64,000 bases of DNA, taken from NCBI RefSeq assembly GCF_003075455.1, contig NZ_QDAE01000012.1, positions 31,891 through 95,890 on the forward strand, given 5' to 3'. Every line of letters begins with the position of its first letter. Position 1 is the first letter of the stretch. The notes under the pieces were generated by a model that worked only from the letters and a program-made list of their open reading frames with translations, searched no databases and was not told the origin of the DNA. The translations under genes were made by a program, and so were the position numbers. Source of the stretch: Arthrobacter sp. Bz4. GTDB taxonomy: Bacteria > Actinomycetota > Actinomycetes > Actinomycetales > Micrococcaceae. Of the stretch, positions 29,585-37,385 are shown one piece after another.

Positions 29585-29621
29585 ACAGGAGAGCCGGGCC
29601 CAGTAGGCCAGGCTCTCCTGT
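29585..29621 (-). terminator. Intercistronic hairpin between binding-protein and permease genes
   Basis: The sequence ACAGGAGAGCC (29585-29595) pairs perfectly with GGCTCTCCTGT (29611-29621) in the 105-bp gap between the binding-protein stop and the permease start. A partial terminator or RNA-stabilising stem here would let the binding protein be made in excess over the membrane subunits, a usual arrangement in these operons. Confidence 0.6.
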
Positions 29622-29633
29622 CATCGATAGGTG

Positions 29634-31331
29634 TTACTCGTTGAGTTCGATCATGTTGAACACCTCGTCATTGACGGGGCTTGCCGGGTACGAATCAACG
29701 CGTGGGGCAAACGCCAGCGACGGTGCGGGATGGGCCAACGGGATCGCCGGATTGAACTGGGCAATCTGTTCGTTAATCTCCTCGTACGCAGCGGTCTGTG
29801 CTTCACGATCGGTCATACCGCGTGCTTCGTCCAGTGCTGCGAACAACTCGGGGTTGTCGAAGCCGAACTCGAGCTTCTCCTGGCCGAAGAACACACCAAT
29901 GAAGTTGTCGGTGTCGTTGTAGTCGCCGGTCCAGCCGAGCAGGTGGATCCCGTGGTTAGCGCTTCCCTGAATGTTGTCCAGGTAGTCAGGGGTCCACACG
30001 GCAGGTGCAGGTGTAGCGGTAATACCTACAGCGCTGAGCTGATCGGTCAGGTTGGTGAAGACCTGCTCAGGGGTTGGCATGTACGGCCGTGACACGTTCG
30101 TCGGGTAGTTGAACTCCACTTCGAAGCCGTCAGGGTAACCGGCTTCCTCAAGCAGTTCCATGGCCCGCTCGGGGTCATACTCGTAGGTGGTCACCTCGTC
30201 GTTGTAACCGTCAACCACGTCTGGAATGAACTGGGTAGCCAGCTGCGTTCCCTCGGGAAGCGTCTGGTCGATCAGTGCCTGCTTGTCGATGGCGTGGTGG
30301 ATTGCTTCGCGTACCAGTGGATCACTGAGCTCCTCCACCTCGTGGTTCAGACCCAGGTAGAGGATCGTGAAGGGATCGCGAGGCACAATCATGAAGCCTT
30401 CGCCCTCGAGGGTGGGGATATCGGCGGGCGAGACCAGGTCAAACCCGTCGACCGTGCCCGCCTGCAGGGCCTGCGTGCGCGCCTGTGGGTCGTCGATGAC
30501 GCGGAAGATGATGGTTTCCACATCGCCCTGCTCACCCCAGTAGTCCTCGTAGGTGGAAAGCTGCAACTGCTCGCCCACCGACCAGGAATCGAACTTGAAC
30601 GGCCCGGTACCCACGGGGTTACCCTCGGCGTAAGCGCTCAGCGCTGGCGCTTCAGCTGAACCGCCAATGTCATCGGCAGCGAACTCCTCGAGCGCCGTCG
30701 GGCTCTGCATGGCGAAGGCCGGCAGCGACAGAGCGGGAATGAACCCGGCGAACGGCTGTGCAAGGGTGACGGTCGCCTCAAGGTCCCCGTTCACTTCACA
30801 GGATTCGTAGACGGCTGCGTCAGGTGAGTCGGCGAACCCGCGGAACAGGTTGTTGTAGTAGTAGGAGACGGATGGCGCCTGGGCGACACCGGTCCAGTTG
30901 TACCAGCGGTCGAAGTTGAAGCAGACAGCCTCGGCGTTGAACTCGGTGCCGTCGTGGAAGGTGACACCCTCCCTCAACGCAAAAGTGGTCGACAGGCCGT
31001 CCTCGGAAGTTTCCCAGGACTCGGCGAGCAGCGGCGCGGGGTCGGCGGTGCCAGCCTCGACGCCCACGAGGCCCTCAAACAATTGACGGCTGACCCGGAA
31101 GGTCTCGCCGTCACTGGCAAAGGCGGGGTCAAGGGACGCAGGATCCGACGACGCAGCAAAGACGAACGTCGAGTCGACGGTCGCTTCACCACCGTCGGCA
31201 GTGCCTTCATCCCGCTGGCTTTCGACGCAACCGGAAAGCAACAGCGCACCGATTGCCAATCCGGCCGTCACCACAGCTGCCCGCTTCTTTGCGGGGCGTG
31301 AGCTGCGCGGCGGTGTGGCGCTTTCTTGCAT
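29634..31331 (-). CDS. ABC transporter substrate-binding lipoprotein (SBP_bac_5 family)
   Basis: This 565-residue extracytoplasmic binding protein has a lipoprotein signal: KKRAAVVTAGLAIGALLLSG then Cys35, followed by an acidic linker. The family 5 signature SWETSEDGLSTTFALREGVTFHDGTEFNAEAV is seen in part near residue 105, and VREAIHHAIDKQALI further on. It binds peptides, nickel or related solutes; the exact ligand is unknown. It is the first gene of the minus-strand operon, followed by dppB and dppC. The region 31,332-31,554 upstream holds its promoter, but I could not define boxes. Confidence 0.92.
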   Translation of the reverse strand: MQESATPPRSSRPAKKRAAVVTAGLAIGALLLSGCVESQRDEGTADGGEATVDSTFVFAASSDPASLDPAFASDGETFRVSRQLFEGLVGVEAGTADPAPLLAESWETSEDGLSTTFALREGVTFHDGTEFNAEAVCFNFDRWYNWTGVAQAPSVSYYYNNLFRGFADSPDAAVYESCEVNGDLEATVTLAQPFAGFIPALSLPAFAMQSPTALEEFAADDIGGSAEAPALSAYAEGNPVGTGPFKFDSWSVGEQLQLSTYEDYWGEQGDVETIIFRVIDDPQARTQALQAGTVDGFDLVSPADIPTLEGEGFMIVPRDPFTILYLGLNHEVEELSDPLVREAIHHAIDKQALIDQTLPEGTQLATQFIPDVVDGYNDEVTTYEYDPERAMELLEEAGYPDGFEVEFNYPTNVSRPYMPTPEQVFTNLTDQLSAVGITATPAPAVWTPDYLDNIQGSANHGIHLLGWTGDYNDTDNFIGVFFGQEKLEFGFDNPELFAALDEARGMTDREAQTAAYEEINEQIAQFNPAIPLAHPAPSLAFAPRVDSYPASPVNDEVFNMIELNE

Positions 31332-31554
31332 GTTGTGCTCCTCATGTACGAGTGGGGAGGCAGCGCACGTAACGTGATGCCCTGACGGCTTCGCCGGAGC
31401 GGAGCAATCTGTGGAACGAGCCTAACCCCGAGGATGTCCTCAGATGGGATTTACCTCACAGATGTGGTCACGATTTGGTTACGCGTTGTCGACTGACCGT
31501 CCTCGGGAGAGCACGCTAGGGTGACGGTTGACCCATTGGTGTGGAGGGATTGGC

Positions 31555-32558
31555 ATGGCTGAGCAACTCGACACGGCCGCGTGGTACCGGCGGTTCGCGC
31601 TCGTTGAAACCCGCGGATACTCCCCCACGTACGCTGAGTGGTGCCTCGGCATCAGTGAGGACCCGCAGCTTCTGCCACGGCTCGACACCCTGCCCGCGGC
31701 GAAGCGCCAACCCAATCTGCTGCTCGGCGCCGCCCGATACCTCGCGCCCGACCGGCGCCCTACGCCCTGTTCCGCACTTTTTTGCTCGAGCACTGGTCAC
31801 AGGTGCGTGCAACGATGCTTGCCCGCAACACCCAAACCAACGAGGCCGGCCGAAGCGCCGTCCTGCTTCCCCTACTGGCCCACATCGCCGACAGCGAAAA
31901 CACGCCGCTAGCCCTGATCGAGGTCGGCGCCTCCGCAGGGTTGTGCCTGTATCCGGACCGGTATGGGTACTCCTACGACGACGGACCCGTCCTGTCCGCC
32001 AGCGCGGTCCCCGACGCCCTGGTGATGGAATGCGCCACCACCGGCAACCCGCCGCTGCCGACGTCGTTACCTCACATCAGCTTCCGCGCCGGACTCGACC
32101 TGAATCCGCTCGACGTCGCAAAGGACGACGACGTCGCCTGGCTGGAAGCACTGATCTGGCCAGAACATGTGCAACGGCGGGACCGGCTCCGCGCCGCCGT
32201 CGAGGTAGCCCGACGTGATCCGCCGCTCCTGCTGAGCGGTGATCTCGTCGTCAACCTTGAGAGCCTGGTGGATAGTGCACCGGCGGACTCGGTGGTGGTC
32301 GTGTTTCATAGTGCGGTGCTTGGATACGTCGATGAGCCTGGCCGCGAGGCGTTTCAGGACACCATGCGGCGGCTGACTGCTGACCGCAGCAGGCCGGTGC
32401 ACTGGCTATCGAACGAAGGGTACGGGGTGTTGCCAGGAGTGGAGGGTGCGATGGCTAAGGCCGAGGTGGAGGTGGTCCGGCTGTTTGTCCTCGCCCACAA
32501 TGGGAGCCCGGCAGCACGCACTGGCGGACACGGGCAGACGCTCGACTGGCTTGGCTAA
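31555..32558 (+). pseudogene. DUF2332 family protein, apparent frameshift
   Basis: This actinobacterial family of unknown function resembles methyltransferases in the motif LIEVGASAGLCLYPD. The ATG at 31555 follows GGAGGGATTGGC. The first frame reads DTAAWYRRFALVETRGYSP and AAKRQPNLLLGAARYL as expected, then loses the family sequence near 31,743. The second frame takes up with FRTFLLEHWSQVRATMLARN and continues to the stop at 32558. One missing G in CTCGGCGCC (read CTCGCGCC) restores a protein of about 334 residues. Sequence error is likely. Confidence 0.8.
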
Positions 32559-32561
32559 GGC

Positions 32562-33746
32562 CTAGCGGTTGTTGCATTGACCGGCTGACACCGTGTCAGT
32601 GAAGACGCTGGCCTGCTCGGCAATGGGCTGCAATTCTGCCAGGGTCAGCGCGTATCCCACCGGCGCATCCTGAGTGGATTTTGCGAAGATCACGCCGGTC
32701 ACCCGCCCTTGCATGTCCAGCAGAGGCCCGCCCGAGTTACCCTGCTGAACGTTCGCTGCCAGGCTGTACACGTTGACTGACGCCGGATCCGCGCCGTAAA
32801 TGTTGGCGACCAGGACATCGCTGCGATTCTGGATGCTGGCGGGCTGGATTTGGAAGGGGCCACCGGCGGGGTAGCCAGCGAAAGCCGCAGTGTCCCCCGT
32901 GGCGAGATCCTCACCGAGGGGCAGGGGCGCACGGTCCAGACCGTCGACGGCGAGGACCGCGATGTCCCGAACGGCGTCGAAGTGGACGATACGGCCGGGC
33001 AGCGCTCCCCCACCGGGAATCTCCACCACCGGTTCGTTGACCCCCGCAACCACGTGGGCGTTGGTCACCACCCGCCCTGGAGCAATAATGAAGCCCGACC
33101 CGGTTTGGTTTTGGCCGCACTGGAACGCGGTACCAGCAATACGCAACACCGATTGGGAAGCCGACGCGAGCTCGGGGGTGTCGACGGCCGCCTCGGGGAC
33201 TGGCAGGGGGGCAGCCGGTGCAACGCTTTCGAGAATTGTGGGGATCCCGTCGTCGACGGCGATGGTGCGCAATTGCGCCATCCACGTGCGAACCGGCGAC
33301 GGCGTAAGGTTGTCGATTCCCCTGATCACCTGTGACGAGGCAATGGATTGGGACAGGAAGGGCATGCCGAGCGTGCCAATACTGAAGGCCAGCATGGACA
33401 TCACCAGTGCAGCAACCACCACATTCACGACGCCGCCGAGCAGCCGGTCGACCATTCGGATCGGACGGAAATCGAGGGCACGGCGAATGGCTCCACCGAG
33501 CCGGGAGCCGAGGGCCTGGCCAAGGACCACCAGGACGAATGCTGTGAGGATGATGGCGGGAAGGCGCCAGGCGTCGTCGGGCACCCATTCGCTGACGAGG
33601 GGAATAGCGAAGAACGCAGCTATTGCTCCGGCAACGAAGCCTGCGATCCCGCCGAGGGTCACCAGGAACCCGTTGCGGAGACCGGCAACGAGATACCCGA
33701 CCAGTGCCAGCACCAGCAGGATGTCCAAGATGGTGAAGTCCGGCAC
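32562..33746 (-). CDS. MarP-like membrane serine protease (CvpA + trypsin-like domains)
   Basis: This 394-residue protein has four N-terminal CvpA-type membrane helices (residues about 5-150) and a periplasmic chymotrypsin-fold domain. The likely catalytic triad is His in VTNAHVVAG (about 229), Asp in RDIAVLAVD (about 263), and Ser in QQGNSGGPLLD (about 338). Two cysteines (in FQCGQN, about 209, and AGQCNN at the C-terminus) match the conserved disulfide that activates Mycobacterium MarP under oxidative stress; MarP protects against acid. Converges closely with the DUF2332 gene (3 bp apart). Confidence 0.9.
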   Translation of the reverse strand: MPDFTILDILLVLALVGYLVAGLRNGFLVTLGGIAGFVAGAIAAFFAIPLVSEWVPDDAWRLPAIILTAFVLVVLGQALGSRLGGAIRRALDFRPIRMVDRLLGGVVNVVVAALVMSMLAFSIGTLGMPFLSQSIASSQVIRGIDNLTPSPVRTWMAQLRTIAVDDGIPTILESVAPAAPLPVPEAAVDTPELASASQSVLRIAGTAFQCGQNQTGSGFIIAPGRVVTNAHVVAGVNEPVVEIPGGGALPGRIVHFDAVRDIAVLAVDGLDRAPLPLGEDLATGDTAAFAGYPAGGPFQIQPASIQNRSDVLVANIYGADPASVNVYSLAANVQQGNSGGPLLDMQGRVTGVIFAKSTQDAPVGYALTLAELQPIAEQASVFTDTVSAGQCNNR

Positions 33747-33856
33747 GTGCGCTCTCCCTGATCATCGGGAGGCGCGACGCCTCCGTTACCCGACTGAGTC
33801 TATCCGGCGGTACTGACAATCTCCTGAGCGCATGTTGAACCCCTTTTTTTCAGGCC

Positions 33857-33887
33857 GTTGGGCGGGAAATCTGGGCGTTTCCGCCCA
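33857..33887. promoter_or_regulatory. Inverted repeat upstream of crp
   Basis: TTGGGCGG (33857-33864) and CCGCCCAA (33880-33887) are perfect arms; an alternative tight hairpin GGGCG-TTTC-CGCCC (33872-33885) uses the same right arm. On the minus strand this could also be a stem downstream of nothing evident. The role is unknown; it lies 110-140 bp upstream of crp, in the 249-bp gap after marP. Confidence 0.35.
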
Positions 33888-33926
33888 AATGGGAGGCAAA
33901 TAGGCTATTCCGACGGCGAACACGCG

Positions 33927-33942
33927 TGTAGCAGGTGTCACA
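33927..33942. promoter_or_regulatory. Candidate Crp operator upstream of crp
   Basis: TGTAGCAGGTGTCACA matches TGTGA-N6-TCACA at 8 of 10 positions, with a perfect right half. It is 54 bp upstream of the crp start codon, placed where it could repress or modulate its own gene, as Crp/GlxR regulators often do. Confidence 0.5.
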
Positions 33943-33995
33943 AGTTCGTTATGTACGGCAAGATGGAATGAGCCGACAATTTATCAGGAGATTTC

Positions 33996-34673
33996 ATGGA
34001 CATCGAGGTACTGCGCCGCGCGCCACTCTTCGCTTCGTTGGGCGACGACGTTTTCGCCGCACTCACCGACGAGCTGACCGAAGTGGATCTCTCCCGCGGG
34101 GCATCTGTCTTCCGCGAAGGCGATCAGGGCGACCAGCTGTATTTCATTGTGTCCGGCAAGATCAAGCTCGGTCGCACCGCCCAGGACGGCCGCGAGAACC
34201 TGCTTGCAATTCTTGGCCCGGGCGAGCTGTTCGGTGAGATGGCATTGTTCGATCCCAGCCCTCGAACGGCCACGGCCACCGCCGTTTCCGAGACGCGCCT
34301 CGCCGGATTGAAGAATGAGAACCTGCGGACCCTTCTGGAAACGCGTCCCGAGGTTTCGGCCCAGCTGCTGCAGGCCTTGGCCCGCCGGCTGCGCCGTACC
34401 AACGAGTCGCTGGCTGACCTGGTGTTCTCCGATGTCCCGGGCCGCGTTGCGAAGGCCCTGCTGGATCTGGCGGACCGGTTTGGCCGTCCGGCCACCGACG
34501 GCATCCTCGTTGCGCACGAGCTGACTCAGGAAGAGCTTGCCCAATTGGTCGGAGCTTCCCGTGAAACCGTCAATAAGGCTCTCGCGGAGTTCGTGCAGCG
34601 CGGGTGGCTGCGCCTTGAGGCGCGCGCCGTCGTCATCCTCGACATCCAGCGGTTGCGTCAGCGCAGCCGCTAG
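33996..34673 (+). CDS. Crp/Fnr family transcriptional regulator (cAMP receptor protein, GlxR-like)
   Basis: This 225-residue protein has an N-terminal cyclic-nucleotide-binding barrel (FREGDQGDQLYFIVSGKIKL, GPGELFGEMALFDPSPRTATATA: the phosphate-binding cassette with Glu and Arg), a dimer helix, and a C-terminal winged helix-turn-helix with HELTQEELAQLVGASRETVN as the DNA-reading segment. The length and cassette match actinobacterial Crp/GlxR. It starts after CAGGAGATTTC. Candidate targets in this window are its own promoter (33,927) and acs (21,655). Confidence 0.93.
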   Translation: MDIEVLRRAPLFASLGDDVFAALTDELTEVDLSRGASVFREGDQGDQLYFIVSGKIKLGRTAQDGRENLLAILGPGELFGEMALFDPSPRTATATAVSETRLAGLKNENLRTLLETRPEVSAQLLQALARRLRRTNESLADLVFSDVPGRVAKALLDLADRFGRPATDGILVAHELTQEELAQLVGASRETVNKALAEFVQRGWLRLEARAVVILDIQRLRQRSR

Positions 34674-34699
34674 CATCACACCCTCATAAGTCCACGTAG

Positions 34700-34732
34700 A
34701 AAAGACCGGGAGCATCACGTTCCCGGTCTTTT
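34700..34732 (+). terminator. Rho-independent terminator after crp
   Basis: A perfect 12-bp stem, AAAAGACCGGGA (34700-34711) with TCCCGGTCTTTT (34721-34732), has a 9-nt loop and a T-run. It insulates the following rhodopsin gene from crp transcription. Confidence 0.92.
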
Positions 34733-34790
34733 CTGTGTGGCCTTTTATCAGGTCGCGATGTGGACGCTCCCTTTTGCTGGAACAAAAGCC

Positions 34791-34819
34791 TTGGCTAGGG
34801 TTTCTACACAGCGTAGAAT
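34791..34819 (+). promoter_or_regulatory. Candidate sigma-70-type promoter of the rhodopsin gene
   Basis: TTGGCT (34791-34796) and TAGAAT (34814-34819) are separated by 17 bp and match TTGACA/TATAAT at 4/6 and 5/6. They lie downstream of the crp terminator and about 85 bp before the rhodopsin start, so the gene is probably transcribed on its own. Confidence 0.6.
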
Positions 34820-34903
34820 TCTTTCACGCATCGTGCGGAACGGGATGAATTCCATCATCTGCCGCCATGCAGGGGTTCACCTTCTGTGCAAAGGAGCACA
34901 ACC

Positions 34904-35737
34904 ATGATTCCTGATGACCTGACCCAGAGCCAGTTCGACACTGTCTACAACTTGCTCTCGCTGGTTATTGCTTCACAGCTATTCACGGCCGTTTTCCTCA
35001 TCCTCGTTCTTCCCCGTGTCCTTCCCCGGTACCGGCAGGCACTTGTCATCGCAGCAATAGTCTGCGGCATTGCTGCCTACCACTACTTCCGGATCTTTGA
35101 CTCGTTCAAGGAGGCATTCGTCACGGATGCTGTCGGCGGACGCGGGACGTACGCGCAAGCTGAGGGCGCGTCGTTCAACGAGGGGTACCGGTATGTGGAC
35201 TGGCTACTGACGGTGCCACTGCTGCTGGTGGAACTCATCGCAGTTCTGGCCCTCGCCCGAAAAGTGCAAACCAGCCTGCTATGGAAACTGGTACCCGCTG
35301 CGACCCTGATGATCGTGCTCGGATACCCCGGAGAGATCAGTAGCTCAGACAGCGTAAGAGTCCTGTGGGGGATCCTCTCCACAATTCCCTTTATCTTCAT
35401 CCTGTACGTATTGTTCGTCGAACTGACGAAATCGCTTGATCGCCAGCCTCCGCAGGTCCGGAAGCTCATCAGTCGCCTTCGGATCCTGCTTCTCGCGAGT
35501 TGGATCGTCTACCCGCTCGCATATGCGCTGCCGCTCCTTGGCATCTCAGGCGCCGACGCATGGGTCCTGAAGCAAGGCGGGTACTCCATCGCTGATATTG
35601 CGGCTAAAGCAGTCTACGCACTGATTATTTATCGCATCGCGAGACTGAAGTCCTATGCTGACGACCCCGCCTTCGCGCGGATCGAGGAAGGACATGAGCC
35701 CTTTGAGGAATCGAAGGTATCCCGGAAGCCGCGTTAG
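34904..35737 (+). CDS. Xanthorhodopsin/proteorhodopsin-like light-driven proton pump
   Basis: This is a seven-helix retinal protein of 277 residues. Helix C reads RYVDWLLTVPLLLVEL: Asp99 (counterion and acceptor), Thr103 and Glu110 (donor) form the DTE pattern of outward proton pumps. Leu107 sits at the proteorhodopsin tuning site, predicting green absorption. His60 (AAYHYFR) matches the proton-acceptor His. Helix G has YSIADIAAKAVYAL with Asp231 and the Schiff-base Lys235. Helix E reads VLWGILSTIPF: Gly156 replaces the Trp138 of bacteriorhodopsin, the opening used by carotenoid antennae in xanthorhodopsin. No retinal or carotenoid genes lie in the window. The ATG at 34904 follows AAAGGAGCACAACC. 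Confidence 0.95.
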   Translation: MIPDDLTQSQFDTVYNLLSLVIASQLFTAVFLILVLPRVLPRYRQALVIAAIVCGIAAYHYFRIFDSFKEAFVTDAVGGRGTYAQAEGASFNEGYRYVDWLLTVPLLLVELIAVLALARKVQTSLLWKLVPAATLMIVLGYPGEISSSDSVRVLWGILSTIPFIFILYVLFVELTKSLDRQPPQVRKLISRLRILLLASWIVYPLAYALPLLGISGADAWVLKQGGYSIADIAAKAVYALIIYRIARLKSYADDPAFARIEEGHEPFEESKVSRKPR

Positions 35738-35782
35738 GGCAGTTCGGCCCTGAGCCGACCAGGGAGGGCGGTGATGGCCACG

Positions 35783-36703
35783 CTAACGACCGCGTTGGCC
35801 GGATCCGCCCTCGGTGGCCACCGAACAAGCGACCTCAAGCATTGGATCCGCCTCCTCGGAGGGTGTCATCAGATGCGGGTAATAAACCTTCATGGGCCGT
35901 TTGTGACTCAAATAAGCCACGCAACCCTTCGAGGATCCAATCTTCTCCAGGATCAGACGGACCGCTGGTACGGTCAGCTCATCCAGCGCCCGGCCCACCG
36001 TGTTGGGCTGGCCCACTTCATCGCCCAAGGTGGTGGCTTCGGCCTTCGCGACTTCCCTGGATGCGCAGCGCCATTCACCCCACAAACCCTTACTCGCGAG
36101 CGCCGTAGCTTCCTGGCCAGTCGGCTGGGCCGCCGCAAAATAGTGGGTGTCGAACCGGCGGTGAGCGTAATCGGGGCTAAGCCAGTGCGCAAGCGGTTTC
36201 AGCAAGTCGGTGCGGAGCCCCAGTCCCCGGCGGGCCAGGATGTCCGAAAACGATCGCTCCTGGGTGGCAATGTCTTCACGGGCCTTCATCCACTCAGGGC
36301 TCCTACTGCCGTCGACGAGGGACACGGCATCCGGTCCAGCCAGCAGCACACCGGTCTCCTCGAACAGTTCGCGGATGGCTCCGACCACGTGGCGCCGCGC
36401 CACAAACAGGTCATCGATCCCCATCGCCTTTGCCCACTGGGCAGGGGTGGGCCCAAACCAGACGACGTCGTCGTCGTCGGACTCCTCGATGCTGCCGCCG
36501 GGAAACGCGACGATCCCCAGTGGGGATTCGCCACGCCGGTATGAAAGGTAAGTTTCAGTCCCCGGAGGGGCATCGCGGATCAAGACCACCGACGACGCCA
36601 GGCGGGGTTTGACCGGCGTCCGCTCGCCGTGTTCGACCCAGCTTCGCGCTGCGCCCAACTGGTCTTCGGGAACTGGAAAAAGGCGGTTACTTATGTGGCC
36701 CAC
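35783..36703 (-). CDS. Nudix hydrolase with split Nudix box (NUDT7/19-like)
   Basis: This protein has 306 residues. The Nudix box is interrupted by an insertion: IVAFPGGSIEESDDDDVVWF at the start, then about 25 residues, then GAIRELFEETGVLL. This arrangement occurs in the NUDT19-like branch, several members of which split CoA derivatives. The start is a GTG at 36703, five bases after the ridA stop, so it is last in a DUF4177-ridA-nudix operon. The substrate is unassigned. Confidence 0.8.
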   Translation of the reverse strand: MGHISNRLFPVPEDQLGAARSWVEHGERTPVKPRLASSVVLIRDAPPGTETYLSYRRGESPLGIVAFPGGSIEESDDDDVVWFGPTPAQWAKAMGIDDLFVARRHVVGAIRELFEETGVLLAGPDAVSLVDGSRSPEWMKAREDIATQERSFSDILARRGLGLRTDLLKPLAHWLSPDYAHRRFDTHYFAAAQPTGQEATALASKGLWGEWRCASREVAKAEATTLGDEVGQPNTVGRALDELTVPAVRLILEKIGSSKGCVAYLSHKRPMKVYYPHLMTPSEEADPMLEVACSVATEGGSGQRGR

Positions 36704-36708
36704 AGGAA

Positions 36709-37191
36709 TCAGACGAACTCCGCGATAATCTCGACTTCCACCGGCGCATCGCGGGGAAGCACTGCCACGCCGACGGCGGAGCGAGCATGAGCACCGGCGT
36801 CGCCGAGCACCTGCCCCAGCAGGTCGGACGCACCGTTAATAACCTGAGGCTGGCCCGTGAAGCTGGGATCGGAGGCGACAAACCCGACCACCTTCACGAT
36901 CCGGCTAATCCGGTCCAGATCCCCGATCTGGGACTTGATCGCGGCCAAGGCGTTCACCGCGCAGGTCGCTGCGTACTCTTTCGCGGCCTCCGGCGTCACC
37001 TCGGCGCCAACCTTGCCCAAAGCTGGGAGTTCACCGTTAATAAGCGGTAGCTGCCCGGCGGTGAAAACATAGTTGCCCGTCACCACTGCCGGGACGTACG
37101 AAGCCAGTGGCTGCACGACGTCCGGGAGAGTGATTCCGAGATCCAGCAGCCGCTGTTCGACAGCTGATGTTGGGTTGTCGGTGCTGGTCAC
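36709..37191 (-). CDS. RidA family protein (enamine/imine deaminase)
   Basis: RidA-like proteins clear reactive enamines such as 2-aminoacrylate. This member of about 160 residues shows NYVFTAGQLPLINGELP, ISRIVKVVGFVASDPSFTGQPQVINGAS (shown here in overlapping halves of the family core), and SAVGVAVLPRDAPVEVE with the carboxylate-binding Arg. The start is a GTG at 37191 overlapping the DUF4177 stop by 4 nt (GTGA). The ATG at 37356 opens an unrelated leader in a frame that overlaps the small upstream gene, and is rejected. Confidence 0.88.
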   Translation of the reverse strand: MTSTDNPTSAVEQRLLDLGITLPDVVQPLASYVPAVVTGNYVFTAGQLPLINGELPALGKVGAEVTPEAAKEYAATCAVNALAAIKSQIGDLDRISRIVKVVGFVASDPSFTGQPQVINGASDLLGQVLGDAGAHARSAVGVAVLPRDAPVEVEIIAEFV

Positions 37192-37349
37192 GACTGGTTC
37201 TTCTCTCGTTTCAGATAGGCGACGAGGCCTTTGCCGTCCGGTCCGGGAACTACCTGCACCAGTTCCCAGCCGTCCTCTCCCCACTGGTCCAGAATCTGCT
37301 TCGTGGCGTGGATGATGAGCGGAATTGTGGAGTACTCCCATTTGGTCAT
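37188..37349 (-). CDS. DUF4177-like small protein
   Basis: This 53-residue protein reads MTKWEYSTIPLIIHATKQIL and then DQWGEDGWELVQVVPGP, which is the DUF4177 pattern (WEY start, GWELV core). The function is unknown; it is small and soluble. It heads the ridA-nudix operon with a 4-nt overlap and diverges from the penicillin-binding protein gene 37 bp away. Confidence 0.82.
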   Translation of the reverse strand: MTKWEYSTIPLIIHATKQILDQWGEDGWELVQVVPGPDGKGLVAYLKREKNQS

Positions 37350-37385
37350 GGTTCACAGACTAGCGCGTGCTTGTAAACTGGGGTA

